Shown piece after piece: positions 24,297 through 33,570 of a DNA stretch of 58,875 nucleotides. The position numbers and the translations under genes were made by a program. The first letter of the stretch is position 1. Each line of letters opens with the position of its first letter. Source of the stretch: Alphaproteobacteria bacterium (lineage in GTDB: Bacteria; Pseudomonadota; Alphaproteobacteria; Caulobacterales; Maricaulaceae); assembly GCA_018222865.1 (NCBI GenBank), contig JAAEZM010000002.1:124097-182971 (forward strand), in the 5' to 3' direction. A model generated the notes under the pieces. It had not been told where the DNA came from, searched no databases, and saw only the letters and a program-made list of their open reading frames with translations.

Positions 24297-24803
24297 ATGG
24301 AAAAAAATCGAAAACCCGACATGGTCGACCGGCTCATCGATCAGTGGAGAGGGGAGCGACCAGACTTGGAGCTTGGTGCTATGGCATTGATTGCAAGGCT
24401 AAAACGCTGCTCTCAATTGATCGGTCCACGATTGGATAAAATATATCGGGAGCATGATCTGAGCGCGGGTGATTTTGATGTCCTGGCCACGCTTCGACGT
24501 TCGGGGGAACCCTATTGCTTATCGCCGACCGATTTGTTTGACAGCTTGCTGCTGACCTCAGGCACGATGACGCACAGGCTGAAAAAGCTGGAAGCGAAGG
24601 GATGGATCCAGCGTCTGCCGAATGTGTTGGATGCGCGCAGCCTTCTGGTCGCGCTCACGGATGATGGATTTAAGCTGATCGATGATGTCGTATCCGCTCA
24701 TGTGAACAATGAGGAGGATATCTTACGGTCTCTGGATGCAGATGCGCGGGCCCGCCTTGATGCCGGATTGAGAGAATTGCTGAGCATTCTGGAGGCGGGC
24801 TGA
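24297..24803 (+). CDS. MarR-family transcriptional regulator
   Basis: Winged-helix regulator of 168 residues. The DNA-binding region is LSAGDFDVLATLRRSGEPYCLSPTDLFDSLLLTSGTMTHRLKKLEAKGWIQRL, followed by the wing PNVLDARSLLVALTDDGFKLID, with the conserved Asp-Arg pair of the wing replaced by DAR. Two palindromes in the 74-base gap to the divergent EamA-nitroreductase operon are its likely sites, so it probably represses that operon and itself. It ends one base from the convergent lipoprotein stop. Confidence 0.94.
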   Translation: MEKNRKPDMVDRLIDQWRGERPDLELGAMALIARLKRCSQLIGPRLDKIYREHDLSAGDFDVLATLRRSGEPYCLSPTDLFDSLLLTSGTMTHRLKKLEAKGWIQRLPNVLDARSLLVALTDDGFKLIDDVVSAHVNNEEDILRSLDADARARLDAGLRELLSILEAG

Positions 24804-24804
24804 G

Positions 24805-25773
24805 CTATTCCTCGGCCACGACTGCGATCACCGAATGTGTGTAGTCGACCGCTATTCGCGTGACACCTGTGAGCCCTAGCGCGTCGATGTCGGCAATCGG
24901 TGTCCAGTCGCGACGGCTATCGCGATAGACCAGCACGCCGCTGTCTGTGGAGAAGAAGCCGATACCGCCATCGCCCAAATTGATGGCGGCGAAGTCCTGC
25001 GATCCTGGCGGCAGGGCAAACAGCGCTTCGGTGCGCCCGCTTTCAAAGTCGAGCACGCTAACAGTATGATTGCCTTCAGAATCTGCGACAGAGAACCAGG
25101 TAGCGAGATCATAGGGCGCTCGGGTCAGCGTGCGTCCAGGGTTGTCAGCGATATGGGTAACAGTTTCCGGCTCGCTCGTGCGGTTGATGAGCTGTAACGT
25201 ATTCGGTTCACCCAGCGCGAAAACAGCCACATGGCGCAGATCATCGCTGAAGACGTAGTAACCGACCGGGCCGAGATCATGGGTCGGTCGCGATACACGG
25301 GAATTGCTCTCGTAGTCAAACTCTTCAAGATGCGCGTGGCCAGCATAGCCGCCCGGCGGTTGATAGATGTAGGAATACCCACCGCCACGTTGTTGACGGG
25401 GCGAATACTCGCTGGCGTCCGGCGTATCTGTAATAGGCCAGCTATCACCGCTCGTCAGTTCGCGATACCAGATGTCGGTCTCACCGTTATCGCCCGCTGA
25501 TGTGTAGAGAAGAGCGACGGAGCCTGCTTCATCGGGCTCCAGGAAATACGGCTGGTTATCATATCCGGGTGAGCCGACAACCGCGATGGCCTCACCAAGA
25601 ACGGGAAGCTCATCTTCCCAGGATAAGGCATAAGTGTAGATATCGGTGCCAGGTGGCGTTGTGTCCGCTTGGGCTGTTTCAGCCTCGGCAGCTTCGCCCT
25701 CAGCTCGGTCTTCTTCCGTAACAGAACAGGCGGTGAGGCCTGCAGCCAGGCTCAGGGCGAGTATAGAGCGCAT
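24805..25773 (-). CDS. Lipoprotein with beta-propeller-like repeats
   Basis: Predicted outer-membrane or periplasmic lipoprotein of 322 residues. The signal MRSILALSLAAGLTAC ends in a lipobox with Cys16, followed by an acidic linker (EGEAAEAETAQAD). The mature part has recurrent blocks (VALLYTSAGDNGETDIWYRELTSGD, RHVAVFALGEPNTLQLINRT, NHTVSVLDFESGRTEALFAL) of the kind seen in TolB/WD40 propellers. ATG 25773 overlaps the stop of the upstream ketoacyl synthase by one base (TGATG) and has AAGGAA before it, so the two are coupled. I do not recognise a specific family. Confidence 0.75.
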   Translation of the reverse strand: MRSILALSLAAGLTACSVTEEDRAEGEAAEAETAQADTTPPGTDIYTYALSWEDELPVLGEAIAVVGSPGYDNQPYFLEPDEAGSVALLYTSAGDNGETDIWYRELTSGDSWPITDTPDASEYSPRQQRGGGYSYIYQPPGGYAGHAHLEEFDYESNSRVSRPTHDLGPVGYYVFSDDLRHVAVFALGEPNTLQLINRTSEPETVTHIADNPGRTLTRAPYDLATWFSVADSEGNHTVSVLDFESGRTEALFALPPGSQDFAAINLGDGGIGFFSTDSGVLVYRDSRRDWTPIADIDALGLTGVTRIAVDYTHSVIAVVAEE

Positions 25774-26888
25774 CAGCGTTTCCTTACAGCAGCAGAACCC
25801 ACGCCATATCCGGCACCAAAGGCGCACATGACCCCGTAATCGCCGGGCGCCATATCATCGGAATTCATCTCAAAATTCATCACCACAGAGGATGAGGAGG
25901 TGTTTCCATACTCTTGCAGGATCGCCGGCGCGTTGTCTTCCGTGCGGTCACGACCGAGAATCCGCTTGGCGATCATGTCGACCATGCGGATATTCGCCTG
26001 ATGCAGCCAGGTGCGGCTGACATCATGTGGCTCAAGATTGATCCGCTTCATCAGATTTCGCGCAACCGTGGGGGCGAAGCCGACGACGTCCTTGAAGACC
26101 TTGTGCCCGTCCTGGTCGAGACCCGGCGCATAGCCCGGCTCAACCAGGCGTTCAGCATCGTTGAGGAAGCCGAAATCTGAGCGCAGCGCGGTTGAAAACT
26201 TGTTCTCGCAATGCGTGCCCACAACGTCCCAGCCACCGGTCTGGCCGGTATCACGTTCGACGATCATTGCCGCGGTCGCATCACCAAAGATGAAGTGCAC
26301 ATCACGCCGCGAATGCACATTGATGCAGGTCATGATTTCCGGCGACGCGATCAGCACGCGTTCAGCCTGGCCTGACTGGATGAGCGAATTGGCGAGGTTG
26401 AGGCCGTAGAGCGCAGAGGCGCAAGCCATGGTCAGATCAAAGGAGAAACCGGTTGAGCCGATCTGCTCCTGGATCTCGCAGGCCATGGCCGGGAAGTTTC
26501 GCTGTTGGGCGGATGAGGCGACAATGACGGCATCAATCTCAGCACCAGTCAGCTCAGCCTTATCCAGCGCGGGACGAATGGCATTCATCGCCAGCTCGGT
26601 CTGAAAAGCGGTTTCGCTGTAGCTGCGAGGGGTGATGCGCGGGTGCAGCTTGTCAATATCGAGAATGCCGGTCTTGTCGATCACATGGCGACGTTCAATC
26701 CCGGAGGCATTGGTGATGAACTCAGCGCTTGAAAGCGGCACGGGCTCCGCTTCGCCAGCGGATATCGCAGCCGCGTTTTGCTCATTGAAGCGGGTCGCAT
26801 AGGCATTATAGCTCGCGACCAGTTCTTCATTGGTGATGACATCTTCCGGGACCCAATATCCCGTCGAGCGAATGATAGCCTTGTGCAC
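25773..26888 (-). CDS. Ketoacyl-ACP synthase III-like enzyme (FabH family), copy 1
   Basis: Thiolase-fold condensing enzyme of 371 residues, about 50 longer than E. coli FabH. The triad is complete: Cys156 in LTMACASALYG, His296 in TWLHQANIRM and Asn329 in QEYGNTSSSS. The extra N-terminal segment (NEQNAAAISAGEAEPVPLSSAEFITNASGI) is typical of the PA3286-type branch, which condenses longer acyl-CoAs with malonyl-ACP. The start is GTG at 26888, which aligns with the ATG of the paralogue at 29723. It is divergent from amtB and coupled to the lipoprotein gene downstream. Exact acyl substrate is unknown. Confidence 0.9.
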   Translation of the reverse strand: MHKAIIRSTGYWVPEDVITNEELVASYNAYATRFNEQNAAAISAGEAEPVPLSSAEFITNASGIERRHVIDKTGILDIDKLHPRITPRSYSETAFQTELAMNAIRPALDKAELTGAEIDAVIVASSAQQRNFPAMACEIQEQIGSTGFSFDLTMACASALYGLNLANSLIQSGQAERVLIASPEIMTCINVHSRRDVHFIFGDATAAMIVERDTGQTGGWDVVGTHCENKFSTALRSDFGFLNDAERLVEPGYAPGLDQDGHKVFKDVVGFAPTVARNLMKRINLEPHDVSRTWLHQANIRMVDMIAKRILGRDRTEDNAPAILQEYGNTSSSSVVMNFEMNSDDMAPGDYGVMCAFGAGYGVGSAAVRKR

Positions 26889-27114
26889 GGTACAATCCGA
26901 TATTTTGCCCCTGCGACCACCCTAACCGATGCCTTCTTCTAATCAATCCGGGCCTGCATTGCGGGCTGATTTTGCGCGCTTGCTCAAAAAATGGGCAAAT
27001 CTGCTTAAGTCTGGGGCGCTGTGCTGGTCCGCACACAATTTTTGCCCAATTCTGTCGACGCTCCATCGGACTCCCTCCTAGCTTTGCTGCAACGCAATAC
27101 GAAGAGCCGAACTC

Positions 27115-28338
27115 ATGGACGCTACACAGATCGATTCCGGAAATGTCGCCTGGATACTCACCTCGACAGCCCTTGTTTTGCTTATGACCTTGCCCGGCCT
27201 CGCGCTGTTTTATGCCGGCATGGTGCGCCGCATGAATGTGCTGTCCACCATGGTCCAGAGCTTCGGCGCAGCGGCTGTGGTCAGTGTGGTTTGGGCCCTG
27301 ATCGCCTATTCCCTGGCTTTTTCTGATGGCGGACCGGTACAAGCCTTTGTGGGCGGACTGTCCCGGGTGGGACTGAGCGGTGTCACGCCGTCCACCCTGT
27401 TCGGCGAACTGCCGGAAAACCTCTTCTTCATGTTCCAGCTGACCTTCGCGGTCATTACCGTCGCGATCATCGCGGGCGCTGCCGTTGAACGCATCCGGTT
27501 TTCCGCATTCTTGATTTTTGGAGCCGTCTGGCTCGTGCTGGTTTACGCCCCGATTTGCCACTGGGTATGGGGTGGCGGATTTTTAGGCGAGGCGGGGGTA
27601 CTCGACTTTGCCGGCGGCGCCGTGGTTCACATCAATGCAGGCGTCGCCGGTCTGGTCCTGGCGAAGTTTATCGGGCCGCGTCGAGGCTATCCTGGCGCCT
27701 CGATGATGCCGGATAACCTCACCTTGACCCTGATCGGCGCCGGAATGCTCTGGGTTGGCTGGTTTGGATTTAATGGAGGCTCGGCGCTGGCGGCAGACGG
27801 AGCCGCGGCTCACGCCATGGTCACCACCCAACTGGCAACGGCATCTGCAGTTTTAACCTGGCTGATCATTGAATGGGTAACGCGTGGCAAGGCTTCCGCT
27901 CTCGGCGCTGCCTCTGGAGCTGTAGCAGGCTTGGTCGCGATTACACCGGCTGCCGGTTTCGTCCCGGCCTGGGCGAGTTTCTTCGTCGGTATTGGTGGGG
28001 CTGCGGGCGCTTATTACGGAGTGACCGGGCTGAAGAAGCTTCTGAAGATTGACGATAGCCTCGATGCCTTCGGCCTGCATGGCGTAGGCGGTTTGGTGGG
28101 GGCGGTCTTGACGGGCGTCTTCGCCTCGGAAGCGATCGGTGGTGCTGCTGGAGCCATTGAGGGCAATCTCCTGCAGATCTGGACCCAGACCTGGGGCGCG
28201 CTGGCGGCAGCCATCTATTGTGGCATCGTAACCGCCGCCATCCTCTTCATTCAGTCGAAATTCATGACGCTTCGTGTTGATGAGGAAGACGAAATCAAAG
28301 GCCTCGACACGTCTTTGCACGGCGAAAAGATCAACTGA
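27115..28338 (+). CDS. amt: Ammonium transporter
   Basis: Amt/Rh-family channel of 407 residues with eleven predicted membrane helices. Conserved features include TLPGLALFYAGMVRRMNVLSTM, VYAPICHWVWGGGFL with the first pore His region, DFAGGAVVHINAGVAGLV, LWVGWFGFNGGSALAADG and DAFGLHGVGGLVGAVLTG with the second His. The N-terminus lacks a cleaved signal seen in some Amt proteins. No glnK/glnB gene is next to it, unlike the usual glnK-amtB operon. It lies between two ketoacyl-ACP synthase III paralogues, one divergent and one convergent, and ends at a strong terminator at 28402-28431. Confidence 0.96.
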   Translation: MDATQIDSGNVAWILTSTALVLLMTLPGLALFYAGMVRRMNVLSTMVQSFGAAAVVSVVWALIAYSLAFSDGGPVQAFVGGLSRVGLSGVTPSTLFGELPENLFFMFQLTFAVITVAIIAGAAVERIRFSAFLIFGAVWLVLVYAPICHWVWGGGFLGEAGVLDFAGGAVVHINAGVAGLVLAKFIGPRRGYPGASMMPDNLTLTLIGAGMLWVGWFGFNGGSALAADGAAAHAMVTTQLATASAVLTWLIIEWVTRGKASALGAASGAVAGLVAITPAAGFVPAWASFFVGIGGAAGAYYGVTGLKKLLKIDDSLDAFGLHGVGGLVGAVLTGVFASEAIGGAAGAIEGNLLQIWTQTWGALAAAIYCGIVTAAILFIQSKFMTLRVDEEDEIKGLDTSLHGEKIN

Positions 28339-28401
28339 TCGCGCGCCTTTTTACCTGTTTTACGTCTTAACCACTCCTCCCCGGTTAAGAACGTTTCCAC
28401 T

Positions 28402-28431
28402 GGCCCGGCTTTTTAGCCGGGCCTTTTTTTT
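28402..28431 (+). terminator. Rho-independent terminator of amt
   Basis: GGCCCGGCT (28402-28410), a TTTT loop and AGCCGGGCC (28415-28423) form a perfect nine-base stem, followed by eight T residues to 28431. It is 64 bases after the amt stop and reads on the plus strand. The opposite strand lacks a comparable T-run. Confidence 0.95.
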
Positions 28432-28607
28432 ACAGGACGAGCGGGTGGAGCGCATCAGCTGTGACTTGCCAAGCAGCAGAAACCGCATGTTCCTAACCAG
28501 GCAAGTAATGGAATCCGACTGTCTTCGTTTCAGAACGGTGCGAGGTGTCTGTGGACTGCTTCTAACGCCGGACTGATCTATCTGGCCTGGAGACGCGGCT
28601 TATTCCA

Positions 28608-29723
28608 CTAGCGCTTTTCCAGGAAGATCGTGCCGGCGGAATATCCGGCACCGAAGGAACAGATCAGGCCCTTATCGCCGCTCTCGAAGCCGTCATGGTG
28701 GAGATGGAAGGCTACAAGCGAGCCGGCCCCTGCGATATTGGCGTATTCATCCAGAACGATCGGCGCTTCCTCTGATGAGAATTCACGATCATAGACTTTC
28801 CGCGCGATCATCATATTCATGTTGATATTGGCCTGATGAAGCCACATGCGCTTCAGGTCTGCGGAGGTCCAATCCAGCTTGCCCAGCTCGGTATTGATAA
28901 GGTCGATCACCATTGGACAGACCTCTTTGAAGACCTTGCGGCCCTCCTGGACGAAATAGCGATCTTCAAATGCCGGCGCAGGCTCTTCGCTGGCATTCAG
29001 GAAGCCGAAATTTGAGCGGATATTGTTGGAATAGGTGGTCATCATGCGAGTGCCACGCACAGCCCATCCCGCATCACCGGGCATGTCTTCCGCCTCGATC
29101 AGCGCCGCAATGGCGACATCACCGAAAATAAAGTGGCTGTCGCGATCCCGGAAATTGAGCTGCGGCGTGGTGATCTCCGGCGTGATGACCAGAACAGATT
29201 TCGCCATTCCGGTCTTGATCATGTTGATCGCGGAAATCGACCCAAATGTGCCGGACGAACAGGCAACGGACATGTCGTAGGCAAAGCCCTCAATGCCCAG
29301 TGCTTTCTGGATCTCAATCGCGATGCAGGGATAGGTGCGCTGCATGGATGTTGCCGAGCAGATCACCGCATCAATGTCTTTGGGGTCCCGACCGGCAGTC
29401 TCCAGCGCCTGGCGGGCGGCTGCGAGTCCGGCTTCAGCCATCAGCGAGATTTCATCATCTGGCCGCGGCGCCACGCGCGGACGCATGCGCTCGACATCGA
29501 GCACGCCGTCCTTGTCAATTGTGTAGCGTGACTTGATACCCGACGCCTTCTCGATGAAGGCGGAGGATGACGGGTTCAGCGCCTCGACGGTACCGCGTTC
29601 AATGGCCGTCGCGTTTTCATCGTTAAAGCGTTCCACATAAGCATTGTAACAAGCGACGAGCTCGTCATTGGAGACAGACTCTTCCGGCTTCCAAAGCCCG
29701 GTGGAACGGATAACGACATTCAT
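28608..29723 (-). CDS. Ketoacyl-ACP synthase III-like enzyme (FabH family), copy 2
   Basis: Condensing enzyme of 371 residues, paralogous to the one at 25773 and of the same extended type (NDENATAIERGTVEALNPSSSAFIEKASGIKSRYTIDKDG). Active-site residues are in SVACSSGTFG (Cys), MWLHQANINM (His) and DEYANIAGAGS (Asn). This copy is closer in motif wording to Pseudomonas PA3286-like enzymes. ATG 29723 follows GGATC and matches the N-terminus of copy 1. It stands alone, convergent with amt and downstream of tag. The two copies may prime different fatty-acid or secondary lipid pathways. Confidence 0.9.
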   Translation of the reverse strand: MNVVIRSTGLWKPEESVSNDELVACYNAYVERFNDENATAIERGTVEALNPSSSAFIEKASGIKSRYTIDKDGVLDVERMRPRVAPRPDDEISLMAEAGLAAARQALETAGRDPKDIDAVICSATSMQRTYPCIAIEIQKALGIEGFAYDMSVACSSGTFGSISAINMIKTGMAKSVLVITPEITTPQLNFRDRDSHFIFGDVAIAALIEAEDMPGDAGWAVRGTRMMTTYSNNIRSNFGFLNASEEPAPAFEDRYFVQEGRKVFKEVCPMVIDLINTELGKLDWTSADLKRMWLHQANINMNMMIARKVYDREFSSEEAPIVLDEYANIAGAGSLVAFHLHHDGFESGDKGLICSFGAGYSAGTIFLEKR

Positions 29724-29807
29724 GCGAACAGATCCTTGCAACGCTTAATCGCCGCGAACCTAGTGGGATTGGACCTATACGTCACCCAGTGAGCTGCGTT
29801 TCTCGAC

Positions 29808-30389
29808 TCAGTTGCGGGCCATGGCCTGAACGGCCTGGTGCCGCGGACATGTCACTTCATGATCATTGACCAGCCCGACGGCTTCCATGAAGGCATAGAC
29901 AATGACCGGTCCAACGAATTTGAAGCCCCGGCGTTTTAGGTCTTTCGAAATGGTCTGACTCAGCGGTGTGTTCGTCGGCAGGTCGGCGAGCGCCTTGAAC
30001 TCATTCACAATCGGCCGACCATCCACGTAGTTCCAGAGATAGTCGGAAAAATCGAGACCCTGATCACGCATCTCCAGATAGGCGCGCGCATTTCCAATGG
30101 CCGCTTCGATTTTGAGCTTGGATCGGATGATCCCGGGATTTTCAAGCAGTTCGGCCCGCTTTGCATCATCATAACGGGCGATGATTTCTGGCTCGAAACC
30201 ATCAAAAGCCGCGCGCATGGTGTCGCGCTTGCGCAAGATCGTGATCCAGGCGAGACCAGCCTGAAATCCGTCCAGCATCAGCTTTTCCCAAAGGGCCCGG
30301 GCATCATATTCCGGCACCCCCCATTCAGTGTCATGATAGTCGGCATAGAGAGCATCACCGGGTGTGACCCAGGCACAGCGGTTTTCCAT
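29808..30389 (-). CDS. tag: DNA-3-methyladenine glycosylase I
   Basis: Base-excision repair glycosylase of 193 residues removing 3-methyladenine. The protein opens CAWVTPGDALYADYHDTEWGVPEYD and contains LMLDGFQAGLAWITILRKR and KRRGFKFVGPVIVYAFMEAVGLVNDHEVTCPRH. The structural zinc ligands of Tag (Cys near the N-terminus, His in DYHD, His and Cys in the NDHEVTCPRH end) are all present. It overlaps the upstream ygfZ stop by one base (TAATG), so translation is coupled. Confidence 0.96.
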   Translation of the reverse strand: MENRCAWVTPGDALYADYHDTEWGVPEYDARALWEKLMLDGFQAGLAWITILRKRDTMRAAFDGFEPEIIARYDDAKRAELLENPGIIRSKLKIEAAIGNARAYLEMRDQGLDFSDYLWNYVDGRPIVNEFKALADLPTNTPLSQTISKDLKRRGFKFVGPVIVYAFMEAVGLVNDHEVTCPRHQAVQAMARN

Positions 30390-31186
30390 TATGGCGTTTC
30401 CGGTTTTAAAGCCTCCGGCAGCTCGATGTGAGCCACCCGCCCATCAGCCATGACAGGGGAATCGCTTTTCTCCAACCGGTCCAGCCTCACCCTGCTGACA
30501 GCATGGCGGCCGGAAGTAGAAGAAATTTCGCCAATAGTGCTCTCGCCGGCTTTCAGATCGCTGCCGGTTGCCGGCGCACTGTTTTCGAAGCTCACCGCCA
30601 GCGAGCGCTTGCGGATCGTGCCGCGACGTTTCATCCGCGAAACGACTTCTTGACCAATGAAACACCCCTTGGTCCAGCCAATACCGCCATAAACATCCAG
30701 ATTGACATCGGTGGGAAAGACTTCCGCCTCCCCATAATCACGGCTGAAGCTTGGCACGCCCGCTGCGATTTCGATCGCATCCAGTGCGCGCTCGCTTGTG
30801 TCACCCGGAGCGCCGATGGACCGGAAAACATGGTCGAGACGCGGATCCTTCGCTGCGCCGTCAAACGCCGTCTCCGCCCAAAGAGAGGCGAGGCTGTCAT
30901 CGATCGCGATCTCGACATCGGCCTTGAGCTTATACATCGTCAGGCGCTTCTTGAGCGCTTGTGCAGCCTGTTCGGCGATATCAATCACCAGGCCATCTTC
31001 GCGGGGAAACAGCATGAAGTCGCTGATGATCTTGCCTTGAGGGGTCAAGAGCGCGCCGGGCCGACATTGGCCGGGCTCGAGGTGTTCAACGTCTGCCGTG
31101 ATCACACGCTGCAGGAGCGGTCGGGCATCGGAGCCGATCAGGGTGAGGATAGACCGGCCTGGAAGTCTGTATAATTCAGTGCTCAT
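30389..31186 (-). CDS. ygfZ: Folate-binding YgfZ/GcvT-domain protein
   Basis: Tetrahydrofolate-binding protein that supports assembly or repair of iron-sulfur enzymes. The 265-residue product has the GcvT-like fold and the YgfZ signature KGCFIGQEVVSRMKRRG near residue 190, with the redox-linked Cys intact. Other parts are GALLTPQGKIISDFML and EVFPTDVNLDVYGGIGWTKG. ATG 31186 is preferred to a TTG twelve codons upstream, though neither has a good ribosome site. It is divergent from the GT9 gene (66-base gap) and coupled to tag. Confidence 0.93.
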   Translation of the reverse strand: MSTELYRLPGRSILTLIGSDARPLLQRVITADVEHLEPGQCRPGALLTPQGKIISDFMLFPREDGLVIDIAEQAAQALKKRLTMYKLKADVEIAIDDSLASLWAETAFDGAAKDPRLDHVFRSIGAPGDTSERALDAIEIAAGVPSFSRDYGEAEVFPTDVNLDVYGGIGWTKGCFIGQEVVSRMKRRGTIRKRSLAVSFENSAPATGSDLKAGESTIGEISSTSGRHAVSRVRLDRLEKSDSPVMADGRVAHIELPEALKPETP

Positions 31187-31252
31187 AACGGGGGATATGG
31201 CATTGCGTTCTGCGCTGGCCAAGAGGCGCGGTGCGGGTTATCCCCGGCGGCC

Positions 31253-32212
31253 ATGGAACGCGTGCTTTTCATAACCTCGACCCGTATTGGCGATGCCGTG
31301 ATCAATTCCGGCATTTTGAACCATCTGGTCGAAACGCGTCCCAATGCCCGTTTTATCATTGCCTGCGGCCCCTTGGCTGAACCCTTATTCCGCGCTTTGC
31401 CACGCCTAGATGAGATCATCGTCATGGCCAAGAAGAAGCGCGGCGGGCACTGGATTGATTTGTGGACGCGCACGGTCGCGAAGCGCTGGGATCTGGTTGT
31501 CGATATTCGCGGCTCAGCGACCAGCTATGTGTTGTGGACCAAGAAGCGCCGTATCCACCAGCGCTCCAGCACGCCGATCAATAAGGTCGTTGAAGCCTCT
31601 CAGATTCTCCGGTTGGAAAAGCCAGCAGACCCGGTGCTCTGGGTCAGCGATGAGGCGCGCAACAAGGCCGCCGAGCTCTTGCCGGATAATGAAACCTGGC
31701 TCGCCGTTTGCCCTTCTGCCTCTGCCCCCTACAAAGTCTGGCCTGGTGAACGTTTTGCCGAGCTGGTGAAGCGTTTGACAGCGCAAGGCGGGCCGCTTTC
31801 CGGGGCCAAGATCGCTATTTTTGGAGGCCCGGGCGATAAAGCCGCTGCTGAGCCTTTGCATGCGGCCTTGCCAGCAGAGCAGCTGCTGGATCTGACCGGA
31901 GCATTGGATCTCGACACCGTCGCCGCCGCTCTGCACCGGCCGCGTGTCTATATCGGCAATGATAGCGGTTTGATGCATATCGCCGCCGCCGCCGGGACCC
32001 CGACGCTCGGACTGATGGGACCAACTGACACAAGGCTTTATGGGCCTTGGGGTGATAAGACCGCGGTCGTACGAGGCGAAACCTCGTTCGAAGAGCATTA
32101 TGCCCGATTTAAGGATGAGCGACGCTTCCAGAAGGAAAGCCTGCTTCTGGATTTGAGCGTCGAGGCGGCCTATGAGGCGACCAAGACTTTGCTGGAAAGG
32201 ACATCACGATGA
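31253..32212 (+). CDS. Glycosyltransferase family 9 (heptosyltransferase-like)
   Basis: Transferase of 319 residues with the GT9 layout of LPS heptosyltransferases. It has an N-terminal Rossmann domain beginning RVLFITSTRIGDAVINSGILNHL, the acceptor-side LVVDIRGSATSYVL, and the donor-binding VCPSASAPYKVWPGERFAELVKRL and YIGNDSGLMHIAAAAGTPTLGLMGPTD. The GNDSGxxH motif is the sugar-nucleotide site. It probably adds a sugar to the lipid A core, but donor and acceptor are not predictable. Its stop overlaps the dihydroorotase start by ATGA, which ties together two unrelated pathways. Confidence 0.9.
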   Translation: MERVLFITSTRIGDAVINSGILNHLVETRPNARFIIACGPLAEPLFRALPRLDEIIVMAKKKRGGHWIDLWTRTVAKRWDLVVDIRGSATSYVLWTKKRRIHQRSSTPINKVVEASQILRLEKPADPVLWVSDEARNKAAELLPDNETWLAVCPSASAPYKVWPGERFAELVKRLTAQGGPLSGAKIAIFGGPGDKAAAEPLHAALPAEQLLDLTGALDLDTVAAALHRPRVYIGNDSGLMHIAAAAGTPTLGLMGPTDTRLYGPWGDKTAVVRGETSFEEHYARFKDERRFQKESLLLDLSVEAAYEATKTLLERTSR

Positions 32213-33546
32213 GCCAGACCTTTGACCTGCTGCTAAAGGGCGGCGAAGTGGTAAACCATGCCGGCCGCGGCAAGGCCGATGTGGGCGTGATCAATGGCAA
32301 GATTGCAGAGATCGGCGATCTGTCCCAGGCCAGCGCTGGTGAAGTCGTCGATTGTACCGGGCTGCATGTACTGCCCGGCGTGATCGACAGCCAGGTCCAT
32401 TTCCGCGAACCGGGAATGGAATGGAAAGAGGACCTCCAGTCCGGTTCACTCGCGGCTGTTCTGGGCGGTGTGACGGCGGTCTTTGAAATGCCTAATACCG
32501 AGCCGACGACGACCTCGCCGGATATGCTCACCGACAAGCTCAATCGCGCCAAAAACCGCATGCATTGCGATCATGCGTTTTACGCGGGCGGAACGAATGA
32601 GAATTACGACATTCTGCCAGTGATGGAGCAGATGGTCGGCTGTTGCGGTGTGAAGGTTTTCATGGGCGCGTCCACCGGCTCACTCCTGGTCAAGGATGAT
32701 GAGGGTATTGAGCGCATCCTCCGCCGCATCAAGCGCCGGGCCGCCTTCCACTCCGAGGATGAATACCGTCTGGAAGAGCGTCGCGGTCTCGCTGTCGCGG
32801 GTGATTGGACAAGCCATCCGGTCGTGCGCGATCCGGAAGCCGCAATCATGTCAACCAAGCGTTTGGTCAAACTGGCGCGCAAGACCGGCAAGCGGATCCA
32901 TGTCCTCCATATCTCCACCGCCGAGGAGATGGAATTCCTGGCGCATCATCGCGATATCGCGTCTGTGGAAGCCACGCCCCAGCACCTGACACTGGAAGCG
33001 CCCGGTATTTATGAAGAGATCAAGGGGCGCGCCCAGATGAACCCGCCCGTGCGCGAGCGCCATCATATTGATGGTCTCTGGCGCGGTCTGGCTCTGGGTG
33101 TTGTTGATGTGATCGGCTCGGATCATGCTCCGCATACGCTGGAAGAAAAGGCCAAGCCTTACCCGCAGAGCCCGTCCGGCATGCCGGGCGTCCAGACCCT
33201 GGTCCCGATCATGCTCGACCATGTGAATGCTGGCCGGCTGACCCTGGAGCGCTTTGTCGATCTGACCTCGCACGGGGTTCAGCGCGTCTTCGGAATCGCT
33301 GGCAAGGGCCGCATGGCGCGCGGCTGGGATGCGGATTTCACCCTGGTCGACATGAACCATTCCCGCGAAATCACTGACGATTGGTCGGCTTCAAAGTCCG
33401 GCTGGACACCTTTCCATGGCCGCACGGTCAAGGGCTGGCCCATGGCCACCATCGTGCGCGGCAAGGTGATCATGCGCGATGATGAGCTGGTCACTGAGGG
33501 CGCCGGCGAACCGGTCCACTTCATGGAGAATTTGCCGGAAGGGTGA
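32209..33546 (+). CDS. pyrC: Dihydroorotase (type I, amidohydrolase family)
   Basis: Enzyme of 445 residues expected to cyclise carbamoyl aspartate to dihydroorotate in pyrimidine synthesis. Type I features are VLPGVIDSQVHFREPGMEWKEDL, VFEMPNTEPTTTS, the Lys of GVKVFMGAST that is carboxylated, HVLHISTAEEM, and GSDHAPHTLEEKAKPYPQSPSGMPG with the catalytic Asp. The first metal His of the usual HVHxREPG motif is Gln (SQVHFREPG), as I recall in a group of alphaproteobacterial homologues. It is followed by an intrinsic terminator at 33571-33602. Confidence 0.88.
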   Translation: MSQTFDLLLKGGEVVNHAGRGKADVGVINGKIAEIGDLSQASAGEVVDCTGLHVLPGVIDSQVHFREPGMEWKEDLQSGSLAAVLGGVTAVFEMPNTEPTTTSPDMLTDKLNRAKNRMHCDHAFYAGGTNENYDILPVMEQMVGCCGVKVFMGASTGSLLVKDDEGIERILRRIKRRAAFHSEDEYRLEERRGLAVAGDWTSHPVVRDPEAAIMSTKRLVKLARKTGKRIHVLHISTAEEMEFLAHHRDIASVEATPQHLTLEAPGIYEEIKGRAQMNPPVRERHHIDGLWRGLALGVVDVIGSDHAPHTLEEKAKPYPQSPSGMPGVQTLVPIMLDHVNAGRLTLERFVDLTSHGVQRVFGIAGKGRMARGWDADFTLVDMNHSREITDDWSASKSGWTPFHGRTVKGWPMATIVRGKVIMRDDELVTEGAGEPVHFMENLPEG

Positions 33547-33570
33547 TCTGAGAAGTTCGAGAAAACACAG

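Noticed and set aside
26979-26996. TGCTC-like half palindrome in the amt/FabH gap
   Set aside because: Arms TGCTC and GGGCA are seven bases apart and imperfect, so it does not match the nad operator spacing.
27000-27114. Possible sigma-54 promoter before amt
   Set aside because: No GG-N10-GC pair with the expected flanks could be placed.
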